Counted from the first letter of the stretch, positions 25,767 through 35,064 are shown. The stretch: DNA of 64,000 bases from Sphingopyxis panaciterrulae (GCF_014199295.1 NZ_JACIJH010000005.1:152823-216822); one strand, 5' to 3'. Program-made: numbers and translations. Notes: generated from the sequence alone by a model not told the origin.

Positions 25767-26584
25767 TGGAGGACTTCTCCGGCAAGGTCGTGATCGTTAC
25801 CGGCGGCGGGCGCGGCGTCGGGCGCGGGATCGCCCGGGCGTTCGCGGCGGCAGGGGCCGAGGTGATGCTGGGCGCACGCACCATTTCCTATGCCGAGGAC
25901 GTGAAGGCGGAGATCGAGAAGGCGGGCGGGATCGCCGAATGCTTCGCCGCCGATATCGCGAGGCACGCCGACTGCCGCGCGCTGGTCGAGGCGGCGGCGC
26001 GGGCGTTCGGCGGGGTCGACATCATCGTCCATGCCGCCGCGGACATTCCGCACGGCGGGCTCGGCCACGTCGACGACGAGCGCCTCGAAGCGGGCTTCGC
26101 GAGCATCGCCAAGGCGGCGTGGTGGCTGCTCGACGCGGCGCGACCCTATCTGGCCAAGGCGCGCGACGGCGGGCGCTTCATCGCGATCGGCTCGGTCAAC
26201 GGCACCTTCAACGTCGTTCCCAACATGACCGCCTATGGCATGGCGAAGGCGGCGCTCGACGCTTTCGTCCGCGCCGCGGCGGGCGATGTGGTGGGCGAGG
26301 GGATCACCGTCAATGCGGTGAACCCCGGCCTCGTCGCGAGCGACCGCGCCAAGGCGGTGCTCGGCGAGGAGGGCCTCGCCGCCTATGGCGCGACGGTGCC
26401 GGTCGGACGGCCGGGGACGCCCGAGGATATCGCACACGCCTGCCTGTTTCTCGCCTCGGCGCGCTCCGACTATATCACCGGCACGACGATCAAGATGGAT
26501 GGCGGCTCGACCGTCGCCGCGTCGCCCGGGCGGAACGACATCCTGCAGGACCGGCTCAAGCTCCAGCATGGAAAGGCGCCCTGA
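25763..26584 (+). CDS. SDR family oxidoreductase
   Basis: A 273-residue SDR: TGGGRGVG, IIVHAAADIP in place of the usual NNAG, serine in IGSVNGTF, YGMAK and KMDGGS. The H-A-A substitution for N-N-A is conservative structurally but unusual. The ATG overlaps the ligase stop and has GGAGG 6 to 11 nt upstream, so initiation should be strong. A 20-residue tail after the SDR end (AASPGRNDILQDRLKLQH) may take part in oligomer contacts. The next SDR starts on its last stop base. Confidence 0.85.
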   Translation: MMEDFSGKVVIVTGGGRGVGRGIARAFAAAGAEVMLGARTISYAEDVKAEIEKAGGIAECFAADIARHADCRALVEAAARAFGGVDIIVHAAADIPHGGLGHVDDERLEAGFASIAKAAWWLLDAARPYLAKARDGGRFIAIGSVNGTFNVVPNMTAYGMAKAALDAFVRAAAGDVVGEGITVNAVNPGLVASDRAKAVLGEEGLAAYGATVPVGRPGTPEDIAHACLFLASARSDYITGTTIKMDGGSTVAASPGRNDILQDRLKLQHGKAP

Positions 26585-27378
26585 TGGACCTGGGGATCAA
26601 GGACAAGGTCGCGCTCGTCTTCGGCGGGTCGAAGGGGATCGGGCTCGGCTGCGCGCACGAATTCGCGCGCGAAGGCTGCCGCACCGTCATCGCGGCGCGC
26701 ACCCGGGCGACGATCGACGCTGCGGTCGCCGAGGTGCGGGCCGCAGGCGGGGACGTCGTCGGCGTCTCGGCCGACTGCACGACAAGGGACGGCATCGCGA
26801 CGGCGGTGCAGGCCGCGACCGACGCGTTCGGTCCGCCCGACATATTGATCTTCAACGTCGATTCTGGGCCCAAGGGCGCCTTCCTCGAGGTCGACGACGA
26901 AACCTTCGCGGCCGCCAACAACAATAATGTCATGGCCTTCCGCTGGGCGGTGCAGGCGGTGGTTCCGCACATGCACGCGCGGGGCTGGGGCCGTATCCTG
27001 ACCATCGGCACCAATTCGGTGAAGGCGCCGCACCGGAAGCTCGCGCGCGCGGCGCAGAACACCTACCGCGTGGGAGCGCTCGCGCTGTCGAAGACGCTAT
27101 CGGCCGAAGTCGGCCCGATGGGAATCACGGTCAATACGCTCGGTACCGGCGCGATTGCGACGCCGCAGTTCAAGGCGGTCTTCACGAAGATCGCGGCCGA
27201 ACGCGGCCAGACGTACGATGAGCATATCGCCGAGCGGACGAGCCATTACCCGATCCCGCGCATGGGAACGCCAGAGGACATGGCGGCGGCGGCCGCCTTT
27301 CTCTGCTCCGACCGCGCCGGCTTTATCACCGGCCAGGTGCTCGTCGTCGATGGCGGCAACCTCGAAGTTCTGCAATGA
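26584..27378 (+). CDS. Non-canonical SDR lacking YxxxK
   Basis: A 264-residue SDR fold with FGGSKGIGLG as cofactor motif and terminal VVDGGNLEVLQ. At the active site the usual Tyr-x-x-x-Lys is absent: the region reads RAAQNTYRVGALALSKTL, so the catalytic pair would have to be Asn/Tyr and Arg. NNAG is likewise changed to IFNVDSG. This matches a known divergent SDR subgroup with an N-x-x-R type site, whose chemistry is poorly defined. It is translated between canonical SDRs in a packed operon, so it is unlikely to be inactive debris. Confidence 0.8.
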   Translation: MDLGIKDKVALVFGGSKGIGLGCAHEFAREGCRTVIAARTRATIDAAVAEVRAAGGDVVGVSADCTTRDGIATAVQAATDAFGPPDILIFNVDSGPKGAFLEVDDETFAAANNNNVMAFRWAVQAVVPHMHARGWGRILTIGTNSVKAPHRKLARAAQNTYRVGALALSKTLSAEVGPMGITVNTLGTGAIATPQFKAVFTKIAAERGQTYDEHIAERTSHYPIPRMGTPEDMAAAAAFLCSDRAGFITGQVLVVDGGNLEVLQ

Positions 27379-27399
27379 TTGGCAAGCGAAGGATGGATT

Positions 27400-28194
27400 A
27401 TGAAACTGGGCAGTGACATTGCGGCGGTCGTCACCGGCGGCGCCTCCGGCCTCGGCCGTGCGAGCGCAGAGGCGCTGGCGGCCGCGGGGGTGAAGGTCGC
27501 GATCTTCGACGTCAACGAAGAGGGCGGCAAGGCGGTGGCCGACGCGATCGGCGGCCTTTTCTGCCGCGTCGACATCACCAGCGAGGACAGCGTCGTCGCC
27601 GGCTACGATGCCGCGCGGGCGGCGCACGGGCAGGAACGCATCCTCGTCCATTGCGCGCAGATCTCGAAGGGCGGCAAGACCGTCCGCTACGACAAGGCGA
27701 GCGGCGGCTATGTCCGCTATTCGACCGAGGATTATGCCTTCTCGGCCCAGGGAATATTGATCGCAAGCTATCGGCTCGCGTCGATCGCCGCGCTCGGCAT
27801 GGCCAATGCCGACCCGCTCAACGAGGACGGCGAACGCGGCGCGATCGTCCTCACCGCCTCGGCGGCGGCGCAGGATGCGCAGATCGGACAGGTCGGCTAC
27901 GGCTCGCTCAAGGCCGGCGTGAACGGGCTCGTGCTGCCGATGGCGCGCGACCTGATGGACCTCGGCGTCCGCGTCAATTCGATCATGCCGGGCATTTTCG
28001 CGACGCCGCCGATGCTCGCGGTCAAGGACAAGGCGCCGGCGATCTTCGAGGGGCTCGCGGCCTCGGTGCCCTTCCCCAAGCGCCTGGGCAAGCCCGAGGA
28101 GTTCGGCAGCCTGGTGCTCGAACTGGCCCGCAACACATATTTCAACGGCCAGAATCTCCGGCTCGACGGCGCCATCCGCATGCCGCCCAAATAG
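27400..28194 (+). CDS. HSD10-like SDR (type II 3-hydroxyacyl-CoA dehydrogenase)
   Basis: A 264-residue SDR with TGGASGLG at about 14 and the stretch ADPLNEDGERGAIVLTASAA, followed by QIGQVGYGSLKAG. That NEDGERG...QIGQ...Y pattern is characteristic of the HSD17B10 family, whose members oxidise 3-hydroxyacyl-CoAs (including 2-methyl-branched ones) and some steroid alcohols with NAD. Tyr and Lys of YGSLK are intact. The ATG at 27400 has GAAGGA six bases upstream. A branched-chain 3-hydroxyacyl-CoA would fit the rest of the island. Confidence 0.85.
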   Translation: MKLGSDIAAVVTGGASGLGRASAEALAAAGVKVAIFDVNEEGGKAVADAIGGLFCRVDITSEDSVVAGYDAARAAHGQERILVHCAQISKGGKTVRYDKASGGYVRYSTEDYAFSAQGILIASYRLASIAALGMANADPLNEDGERGAIVLTASAAAQDAQIGQVGYGSLKAGVNGLVLPMARDLMDLGVRVNSIMPGIFATPPMLAVKDKAPAIFEGLAASVPFPKRLGKPEEFGSLVLELARNTYFNGQNLRLDGAIRMPPK

Positions 28195-28204
28195 GATAAC
28201 CATT

Positions 28205-29218
28205 TTGAACGCACCCCAGCAATTCCCCTTCGCGCGCCAGTCCGCAGGCCCCGCACCGCTGCGCCGGCCCGGCTCGGTCCGCCGCACGACCTCGATCGAT
28301 TCGGACTGGCCCGACGGCTTCGGCGAGCCGTGGATCATGACCGGCCGCGGGCGCGATTTGCTGACCCCCGTCGAGGGCGATGCGGTTGAACTCGCGAGCG
28401 GCAGCTTTCGAATCAGGACATCGCCGCTGCGCGAGATTCTGGACATCGCCGCCGCTCCCGACCATCCGCGCCTCGGCGAGATGGTCGGGGTGCGCGCGGG
28501 CGGTGCGAGCCGCACGGCGCTGGGCGAGGTGCTCGGCGACCTGCGCGGCACGCCCCTCTTTCAAATTCTCGACGACTTTGCCGGGGCAAGCCTCGTGGCG
28601 GGCTGGATCTGGTCGCGCTGGACCGACGACTGGCACGCGCGCATGGCCGCGAACCGCGCGAAATCGACCGCCGGCAACAAGGGGCGGATGGTCAATATCT
28701 GCACCGGATTCACCGCGGGGGGCAGTTCGCTGACCGCCGACGGCGAGGTCGACCACAGCGACCAGTCGGCGACCGAGGTCGGCCCGCTCGTCCATCCCGA
28801 CGATCCCGACGGCTGGCACGATCTGCCGGTACAGCAAGGGCGGCCGCAGGCGCGCCGCGCGCGCCGGATCGACGTCTGGCGCGCGGAAGGGGTGCTGAAG
28901 GTCGACGCCGGCTTTCAGGACAGCGGCCCCAATCCGCAGGGCACGCGCTCCGCGATCCACGAATATCGCGTCTATGCCGAAATCGACGAGGCGAGCGGCA
29001 CATTGGTGGCGCTTCAGGCGCTGCCCCTGATCCTGCCCTTTCGCGAATGTCCCGGCGCATCGATGAAGGCGGCGCGCATGGTGGGGCAGGATGTCGGCGG
29101 ATTTCGCCAGGCGGTGCTCGACACGCTCGCCGGCACCATCGGCTGCACGCATCTCAACGATGTCCTGCGCGCGCTGGCCGACGTCCCGGCACTGGCACGG
29201 ATGATACCGCAGGAATGA
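28205..29218 (+). CDS. DUF2889 protein
   Basis: A 337-residue soluble protein. The conserved opening TTSIDSDWPDGFGEPWIMTGRGRDLLT and closing GTIGCTHLNDVLRALADVP are the signature of DUF2889, a family of unknown function that recurs in catabolic operons of sphingomonads and actinobacteria. The CTHLN motif could bind metal through Cys and His. TTG at 28205 is the only upstream start near a ribosome-like GGAT; the first ATG (28337) would remove the conserved N-terminus. It closes the SDR/ligase operon. Confidence 0.75.
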   Translation: MNAPQQFPFARQSAGPAPLRRPGSVRRTTSIDSDWPDGFGEPWIMTGRGRDLLTPVEGDAVELASGSFRIRTSPLREILDIAAAPDHPRLGEMVGVRAGGASRTALGEVLGDLRGTPLFQILDDFAGASLVAGWIWSRWTDDWHARMAANRAKSTAGNKGRMVNICTGFTAGGSSLTADGEVDHSDQSATEVGPLVHPDDPDGWHDLPVQQGRPQARRARRIDVWRAEGVLKVDAGFQDSGPNPQGTRSAIHEYRVYAEIDEASGTLVALQALPLILPFRECPGASMKAARMVGQDVGGFRQAVLDTLAGTIGCTHLNDVLRALADVPALARMIPQE

Positions 29219-29244
29219 TGCCGAAAGCGCCTGCCTGACCGGAG

Positions 29245-29259
29245 TTGACGCTAGGTCAT
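29245..29259. promoter_or_regulatory. Motif B near-match upstream of the TonB receptor
   Basis: TTGAC-GCTAG-GTCAT resembles the TTGAC-N5-GTCAA inverted repeat found at 41577, 43248 and 53997, with one mismatch in the right arm. It lies about 100 bp before the receptor start and 42 bp before a copy of motif A. Confidence 0.4.
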
Positions 29260-29295
29260 CCGGCAAATTCCGCAACCCACTTGTCTGTCTTGTTA

Positions 29296-29314
29296 GACTT
29301 AGTTATATAACTGG
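29296..29314 (+). promoter_or_regulatory. Motif A copy upstream of the TonB receptor
   Basis: AGTTATATAACT (29301-29312) is a perfect 12-bp palindrome within GACTTAGTTATATAACTGG. The TATATA centre lies 17 bp after TTGTCT (29281-29286), so the element may overlap the -10 box of the receptor promoter. Start codon is 45 bp downstream. Confidence 0.6.
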
Positions 29315-29357
29315 CTCAGCGAGGACGCCAGGAAGCCTCGCGGGGAGGATGTTGGCC

Positions 29358-31787
29358 ATGAATTTCAAGGATAAGTGCGATTCGGTTCGAATTCTTGCGA
29401 CCGTCTCGGTCGGGGCGCTCGCGATGGCGACGGTTCCGGCGATGGCGCAGGACGCAACCGCCGCTCCGCAACAGCCCGCCGCCAGTCAGACGAAATATGA
29501 CGGCGACGCGATCGTGGTTACCGGCATCACCAAGCAGGATGCCAATATCCAGGATACGCCGATCGCGATCACGGCGTTCAGCGGCGAGACGCTGACCGAG
29601 CAGGGAATCGGCAAGGTCGACGAAATCGCGACCTTCACGCCCGGCTTCAACATCCGCGGGGCGGGCAACAACCCGACCGCGCTGACGCTCGCGATGCGCG
29701 GCCAGATCCAGAACGACAATATCGCGACGCTCGAGCCGTCGGTCGGCACCTATCTCGACGAAATGTACATCGCGCGCGCCTATGGCCTGAACACCGAACT
29801 GGTCGATGTCGAAAGCGTGCAGGTGCTGAAAGGCCCGCAGGGGACGCTGTTCGGCCGCAACACCTCGGCCGGCGCCGTGCTGATCCAGACCGCCAACCCG
29901 CGCTACGGCGAAATCTCGGGCAAGCTCAGCGCGACTTACGGGCGCTTCGACGAGCGCACCGGGCAGGCGGTGCTCAACCTTGGCCTGTCGGACAGCCTCG
30001 CGGTCCGCGGCGCGCTCTGGTATCAGAAGCGCGACGGGTACAAGACCGACGTCAACACCGGCGCCAAATATGAAGGGCGCGAGACGATCAACGGCCGCGT
30101 CAAGCTCGGCTGGAAGCCGACCGAGACGCTGGAGATCCTGCTGTCGGGTGAGTGGTACGACACCGATATCGACGGTCCGATCCGCCAGAATCTCTTCTTC
30201 AACGCGCCCGCTGCCTTTGGGCCGGCCAAGCCGATCGTCGACGGCATTGCCGCCGCCGAACGCGACGCGTTCGGAGGGAATCCCAATCTCGCGGCCTATA
30301 CCTCGCCTTCGGCGGTGGTTGGCGCCGATCCGCGGGGACCGTTCAACAAGACCAAGACGCAGACCTACATGGCCAAGTTCATCCTCGACACCAGCTTCGG
30401 GCAGGTGCGCTGGATCAACGGCTATCGCGGTGTCCAGAGCGAGAATATCATCGATCTCGACGGATCGAGCGTCGTCGGCCATTTCACCGAAGGCAAGCAG
30501 GACCTCAAGCAATATTCGACCGAGCTCCAGTTGACCGGCACCGCGTTCGAGGACCGGCTCAACTTCGCGACGGGGCTTACCTATTTCCGCGAAACGGGCT
30601 TCGACCAGTCGCGCTCGAACCTGTTCGGCGGCAAGTTCGCCGCGGGCCCGACGGTGCCGCCCGAATATGTCGGCCGCACGAGCTGGTCGAACTTCTCGGG
30701 CACGCTCGATAACGACAGCTTCGGCATGTATGGGCAGCTCAATTACGAACTGACCGACGCGCTCAGCATCACTGGCGGCCTGCGCTACTCGATCGACGAC
30801 AAGCGCGTGATCACCCAGTCGGGCGATGTCGTCGACAATAGCGACGAATTCGTCCGCTGCACCCCGTCGACGGTGGCGATCCCCTGTCTGCGCGAACGGC
30901 ACAAGACCTTCACCAATCTCTCCTATACCGCCGGCATCGATTATGACCTGACCGACAACATTCTCATTTATGCCAAATACAGCAAGGGCTACCGCTCCGG
31001 GGCGATGCAGCTTCGCACGGTGACGCTCGCCGATTCGACGCCGTCGGATCCGGAAATCGTGCATGAGCAGGAAATCGGTATCAAGACGACCTTCCTCGGC
31101 GGACGCGGCCGGTTCAATGTCGCGGGCTATCACAACAAGGTATCGGATGCGCAGCGCAGCCCGGTGCTGGCACCGAACGGCGTCAGCCAGACGGTGATCG
31201 AGAATGCCGACACCGAAACCTGGGGCGTCGAGGCCGATGCGTCGATCGAGGTGGTCGACGGCTTCACCATCTTCGCCTCGGGTGCACTGACCGATCCCAA
31301 ATATACGCGCTACGAGGGCAAGGCGCTCGACGGCGTGCCGCCGAACCAGGCGATCGTGACCGTCGACAAGAGCGACTATCTGCTCGTCGGCCTCGTCAAG
31401 AAGCAATATTCGGTCGGCGCAAATTATAGCCGGGATTTCGGCGGCGTCGGACTAGACGCGAACATCGTCTACGCCTGGCAGGGCAGGATGCCGCAGATCG
31501 ACATTCCGGCGAGCATGTTCACCTCGACGGCGCCCGGCGGCCTCGGGCTCACCCAGGCGCAGGCCGACCAGCTCGCCGCGGTCGCCCAGTCTGGCTCGCT
31601 CGGCATCCTCAATGCGCGGGTCGCGCTCAGCTTCGGGCCGGAACGGAATTTCGAACTCGCATTGTGGGGCAAGAATCTGACCAACGATCAGGAACAGCAA
31701 TATACGCTGCTGCTCAGCAACATCTACGTCGGCACATCCTATAACGAGCCGCGCAGCTATGGTGTGACCGCCAGCTTCAAATTCTAG
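29358..31787 (+). CDS. TonB-dependent outer-membrane receptor
   Basis: An 809-residue receptor. Signal peptide at 1-30 with cleavage expected after AMA; TonB-box-like DAIVVTG at about 50-56; plug domain with VQVLKGPQGTLFGRNTSAGAV; a large beta-barrel of alternating strands; and final aromatic residue in TASFKF for barrel insertion. The ATG at 29358 is preferred over 29349 because GGGGAGG ends 9 nt before it. Sphingomonads use such receptors to import sparingly soluble substrates, so this is the likely entry point for the island's substrate. It is followed by a strong terminator. Confidence 0.92.
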   Translation: MNFKDKCDSVRILATVSVGALAMATVPAMAQDATAAPQQPAASQTKYDGDAIVVTGITKQDANIQDTPIAITAFSGETLTEQGIGKVDEIATFTPGFNIRGAGNNPTALTLAMRGQIQNDNIATLEPSVGTYLDEMYIARAYGLNTELVDVESVQVLKGPQGTLFGRNTSAGAVLIQTANPRYGEISGKLSATYGRFDERTGQAVLNLGLSDSLAVRGALWYQKRDGYKTDVNTGAKYEGRETINGRVKLGWKPTETLEILLSGEWYDTDIDGPIRQNLFFNAPAAFGPAKPIVDGIAAAERDAFGGNPNLAAYTSPSAVVGADPRGPFNKTKTQTYMAKFILDTSFGQVRWINGYRGVQSENIIDLDGSSVVGHFTEGKQDLKQYSTELQLTGTAFEDRLNFATGLTYFRETGFDQSRSNLFGGKFAAGPTVPPEYVGRTSWSNFSGTLDNDSFGMYGQLNYELTDALSITGGLRYSIDDKRVITQSGDVVDNSDEFVRCTPSTVAIPCLRERHKTFTNLSYTAGIDYDLTDNILIYAKYSKGYRSGAMQLRTVTLADSTPSDPEIVHEQEIGIKTTFLGGRGRFNVAGYHNKVSDAQRSPVLAPNGVSQTVIENADTETWGVEADASIEVVDGFTIFASGALTDPKYTRYEGKALDGVPPNQAIVTVDKSDYLLVGLVKKQYSVGANYSRDFGGVGLDANIVYAWQGRMPQIDIPASMFTSTAPGGLGLTQAQADQLAAVAQSGSLGILNARVALSFGPERNFELALWGKNLTNDQEQQYTLLLSNIYVGTSYNEPRSYGVTASFKF

Positions 31788-31815
31788 GAACCATTGGGCG
31801 CTCCTCGGAGCAACT

Positions 31816-31854
31816 GGGGGAGGGTCGGCGATGCCGGACCTCCCCTTATTTTTT
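31816..31854 (+). terminator. Rho-independent terminator after the TonB receptor
   Basis: A stem GGGGAGG (31817-31823) / CCTCCCC (31839-31845), extended inwards by GTC-GGC/GCC-GGA pairs around a GATG loop, is followed by TTATTTTTT. It lies 29 nt after the receptor stop and before the MFS gene. Confidence 0.85.
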
Positions 31855-31868
31855 GCGAAAGGGAGAGG

Positions 31869-33131
31869 ATGGCGTCAGATATTTCCAGCCGGCGGGGGCT
31901 GACCCTGGGTCTGCTCGCGCTCGTCGCGGTCCTGAGCTATGTCGATCGTCAGGTCTTCACCCTGTTCCAGGACGATATCAAGGTCGAGCTCGGGCTCGAC
32001 GACGCGCAGCTCGGGCTGCTCACCGGTATCGCCTTCGCCGCCTTCTATGCGCTCGCCGCCTTTCCGATCGCCCGTTATGCCGATCGCGGCGACCGGCGGC
32101 TGGTGATTGCGGTCTGCGTCTCGATCTGGAGCGTCGCCACCGCGCTGTCGGCGCTTGCGCATAATTTCTGGCAGATGCTGCTCGCGCGCATCGGCCTCGC
32201 CGCGGCCGAGGCGGGGGCGGGGCCGGCGGGCATGTCGTTGCTGACCGAAATCTTCCCGAAGGAGCGGCGCACGACCGTGATTTCGGTCATGCTCGCCGCC
32301 AATGCGGTCGGGCTGTCGGGCGGGCTCGCGCTCGCGGGCTGGCTGTCGCAATGGTATGGCTGGCGCGCCGTGTTCCTGATCGTCGGCCTGCCGGGAATCG
32401 CGATCGGGCTGCTTGTCTATCTGCTGGCGGCCGAACCGCGCCGCCGCGGCGTTCTGGACCCCGCGCCGCCGCAGCGGTCGAGCCCCGGCGAGGTGCTCCG
32501 CACGATGGCGTCGAATCCGTCGCTGCGCTGGGTCGCGCTGTTGCTCTGCATGGTGCCGGTGACCGGCTTCGCCTTCATCCTGTGGGGCGCGTCCTTCTTT
32601 CAGCGCGTCCATGCGATGGACAAGACCGAAACCGGCTTCTGGCTCGGCGGGGCGATGGCGGCGGGACTGGTCCTCGGCAATCTCGTCGCGGGCTGGGTCG
32701 GCGACCGCTACGGCAAGGCCAAGCCGCGTTTCAACGGCTGGTTCGCCGGGATCGGCCTGCTGGTCTCCTTTCCCTTTGGCCTCGGTTTCGCGCTCGCCGG
32801 CAACGCCTATGTCGCGCTCGCCTGTTTCGTCGTCGTCAAGTTCACCATGACGCTGCACCTGGGGCCGATCATCGCGCTCTGCTTCGCGCAGGTGCCCGAG
32901 CATATGCGGGCGATGATGTCGGCGACGATCAACATGTTCATCGGCCTTGCCGGCGTCGGGCTCGGCGGGACGGTCGCGGGTTTCCTCAGCCGCTACTTCA
33001 CGCCGGAATATGGCGAATTGTCGCTGCAACCCGCGCTGGCAGTGCTCAGCTTCTGCCTGCTGGTGGGCGGGATTGCCGCGATCATGGCAGGGCGGACCGC
33101 GCGGCCGATCGACGAGGGCGATCGGCGCTAA
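31869..33131 (+). CDS. MFS transporter, spinster-like
   Basis: A 420-residue, 12-helix major facilitator. The start YVDRQVFTLFQDDIKVELGLDDAQLGLL and RYADRGDRRLVIAVCVSIWS between helices 2 and 3 are characteristic of the spinster-like branch frequent beside TonB receptors in sphingomonads. It would carry the imported substrate across the inner membrane, complementing the outer-membrane receptor just upstream. The ATG at 31869 follows GGGAGAGG. A strong terminator separates it from the receptor, so it needs readthrough or its own promoter. Confidence 0.87.
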   Translation: MASDISSRRGLTLGLLALVAVLSYVDRQVFTLFQDDIKVELGLDDAQLGLLTGIAFAAFYALAAFPIARYADRGDRRLVIAVCVSIWSVATALSALAHNFWQMLLARIGLAAAEAGAGPAGMSLLTEIFPKERRTTVISVMLAANAVGLSGGLALAGWLSQWYGWRAVFLIVGLPGIAIGLLVYLLAAEPRRRGVLDPAPPQRSSPGEVLRTMASNPSLRWVALLLCMVPVTGFAFILWGASFFQRVHAMDKTETGFWLGGAMAAGLVLGNLVAGWVGDRYGKAKPRFNGWFAGIGLLVSFPFGLGFALAGNAYVALACFVVVKFTMTLHLGPIIALCFAQVPEHMRAMMSATINMFIGLAGVGLGGTVAGFLSRYFTPEYGELSLQPALAVLSFCLLVGGIAAIMAGRTARPIDEGDRR

Positions 33132-34243
33132 GCCGCCAGCTTCGCACTCGTCCGGACCAGCGGTTCGATCCCGAACAGCCGCGCGGCGTTCAGGCCCAAT
33201 ATATCGCGGCGAACCGCGTCGCTGACCGCGATCCCCTCGAACAGTTCGTCGACGATGCGGCGGCTGATCGGGAAGGTGCCTTCGGCGTGCGGATAGTCCG
33301 ATCCCCACATGATGTTCTTCGCGCCGGGCAGCCCCGCCGCGGCCGAGGCGATGCAGGCGCGGTCGTGCTGGAAGCTCGCCCAGACCTGGTCGTCGATGAT
33401 CCGGCTCGGCATCCGGTCGAGCTTGGGGCGCACGAAATTCGCATGCGCGACCGACACCTCGTCCATCCGCTCGGCAAGCGCGACGAGCCAGCTTGCGCCG
33501 CTCTCGATAAAGGCGACCCTGGCGTCCGGATTGCGGTCGAGCACGCCGCCCGCGGCCAGATACATCACGCTGCGCTGTGCGTCGTTCATCTGGTTCGCAT
33601 AGTTGATGATCGCCGCCCCCGGCCCGCGCTCGACCACCACGGTCGCCAGGCCGGTGCCGGTGTGCATGACAAAGACGATGCCCAGCGCCGCCGCCCTGGC
33701 GAAGACGGGGTCCCATGCCTCGTCATTATATTTGGGCAGGTTGACGGGCGTCGTCGCGGGCAGCATCGCCGCCCGGAAACCCTTTGACGCCAGATAGTCG
33801 AGCTCGGCGAGCGTGTTCGAGAAATCGAGCACCGGCAGCATGCCGCAGCGCACGAAGCGATCGGGATGATCGCCGAGGAACCGGTCGTTCCAGTCGTTGT
33901 AGAGCCGCGCCGACGCCGCTTCCGCCTCGGGATCGTCGAGGCAATAGAGCCACAGGCCGAGCGAGGGGAAGCAGATTTCGGCGTCGATGCCCTCCAGCTC
34001 CATATCCTCGAGGCGGCCCGGAATCTCGCGAATCCCGCGGCGCTGCGAATCCCCCAGCTCCTTTTCGCGATGCTGGCCGACGCGCAGGCGATGGATGATC
34101 TTGTCCTTCGTTCCGGTGATCAGATACTCGCCCTCCTTGCGCGAATGGATCGCATGATCCTTCAGCGAGGCGGGAAGGCCTTCGAGGAAGAGGTCGGCCG
34201 GTTCCATGATGTGGCTGTCGGCGCTGAACACAAAGGGTTTCAT
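33128..34243 (-). CDS. Amidohydrolase-family (ACMSD-like) protein
   Basis: A 371-residue metal-dependent TIM-barrel hydrolase of the Amidohydro_2 branch: SADSHIMEPADLF at the N-terminus, LGIVFVMHTGTGLA mid-protein and IMWGSDYPHAEGTFP near the C-terminus, providing the His and Asp ligands of a metal site. This branch contains decarboxylases and hydratases (ACMSD, 5-carboxyvanillate decarboxylase) as well as C-C hydrolases. The function here is unknown. A second, longer member is encoded at 52634. The start has GAGAGGAG upstream. It ends overlapping the convergent MFS stop. Confidence 0.8.
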   Translation of the reverse strand: MKPFVFSADSHIMEPADLFLEGLPASLKDHAIHSRKEGEYLITGTKDKIIHRLRVGQHREKELGDSQRRGIREIPGRLEDMELEGIDAEICFPSLGLWLYCLDDPEAEAASARLYNDWNDRFLGDHPDRFVRCGMLPVLDFSNTLAELDYLASKGFRAAMLPATTPVNLPKYNDEAWDPVFARAAALGIVFVMHTGTGLATVVVERGPGAAIINYANQMNDAQRSVMYLAAGGVLDRNPDARVAFIESGASWLVALAERMDEVSVAHANFVRPKLDRMPSRIIDDQVWASFQHDRACIASAAAGLPGAKNIMWGSDYPHAEGTFPISRRIVDELFEGIAVSDAVRRDILGLNAARLFGIEPLVRTSAKLAA

Positions 34244-34290
34244 CACGGGACTCCTCTCGACTCGGCAGGTGCTGTCTCCATTAAACAGAT

Positions 34291-34332
34291 ACCTGGTTAT
34301 ATAAGTCAACCGGATATTTTTCGTGGACACGA
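34291..34332. promoter_or_regulatory. Motif A copy and TCGTG-GA-CACGA palindrome between amidohydrolase and GntR
   Basis: GGTTATATAAGT (34295-34306) in CCTGGTTATATAAGTC is a motif A copy; 34321-34332 is a perfect-arm inverted repeat. The sequence AGATACCTGGTT before motif A is echoed by AGATATCTGGTT at 34352, giving a direct repeat just ahead of the GntR gene. All lie in the divergent amidohydrolase/GntR interval, as expected for autoregulation. Confidence 0.5.
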
Positions 34333-34374
34333 TGGGTTTCATCCATAAAATAGATATCTGGTTTGGAGGTGAAG

Positions 34375-35064
34375 ATGATGATGGACGATCGGGCCGAAAC
34401 GCTGGCGAGCCGTACCGCGCGCGCGCTGGCGGATCTCAGCCTCGCGGCGGCGCCCGGCGATCATCTGGGTGCCGAGGACGATCTGCTCCAGCGTTTCGGG
34501 GTCAGCCGCCCGACCCTGCGCCAAGCCGCCAAGCTGGTCGAGCGCGACCGGCTGATCAGCATCCGCCGGGGAATCAAGGGCGGCTATTTCGCCGAGCGCC
34601 CTGACGCCCGCGACGCGATCCAGTCGCTCGCGCGCTTCCTGCGCCTGCGGGGCGCGACGCTCGGCGACGTCATCCAGGTGACGCGGCCGGTGTCGGAGGA
34701 GGCAGCAGTTGCCGCCGCCGAGCGGCGCGGCCCGGCCGATATCGAGCGGTTGCAGGCGTTCGTCGCTGCGATCGACGATCACGACACGCCGCGCGCGCTG
34801 ATCGCCGCCGAGGTCGAGCTGGCACGCCTGATCTCGGGGCTCAGCGGCAATCCGGTGTTCGAGCTGGTGATGGAGATCGGCTACAGTTTCGGTCTCGACG
34901 AAAAGGGGAGCGACCTCTACGCCGACGCGGACCGCCGCGAGCGGACGCGCGCGATGCAGCGCAGCCTGTGCACCGCGATCATCGACGGCGACCTGGAGGT
35001 CGCGCGGCTGATGATGAACCGCCGCTCGCGCCAGTTCGACGAATGGCTGGGGGGTGCGGCATGA
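34375..35064 (+). CDS. GntR/FadR-family (FCD) transcriptional regulator
   Basis: A 229-residue regulator whose winged helix carries LLQRFGVSRPTLRQAAKLVERDRLISIRRGIKGG at about residues 38-71, followed by a helical FCD domain. GGAGG at 34365-34369 fits ATG 34375 or 34378; the first is annotated. It overlaps the following fusion gene by 4 nt. Because a motif A copy lies directly upstream, in its own control region, this protein is my leading candidate for the factor binding motif A across the island; this is inference. Confidence 0.88.
   Translation: MMMDDRAETLASRTARALADLSLAAAPGDHLGAEDDLLQRFGVSRPTLRQAAKLVERDRLISIRRGIKGGYFAERPDARDAIQSLARFLRLRGATLGDVIQVTRPVSEEAAVAAAERRGPADIERLQAFVAAIDDHDTPRALIAAEVELARLISGLSGNPVFELVMEIGYSFGLDEKGSDLYADADRRERTRAMQRSLCTAIIDGDLEVARLMMNRRSRQFDEWLGGAA

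Noticed and set aside
29316..31406. Long minus-strand open frame within the TonB receptor gene
   Set aside because: Antisense shadow of a complete receptor with signal peptide, plug and barrel; no domain seen in the antisense translation.
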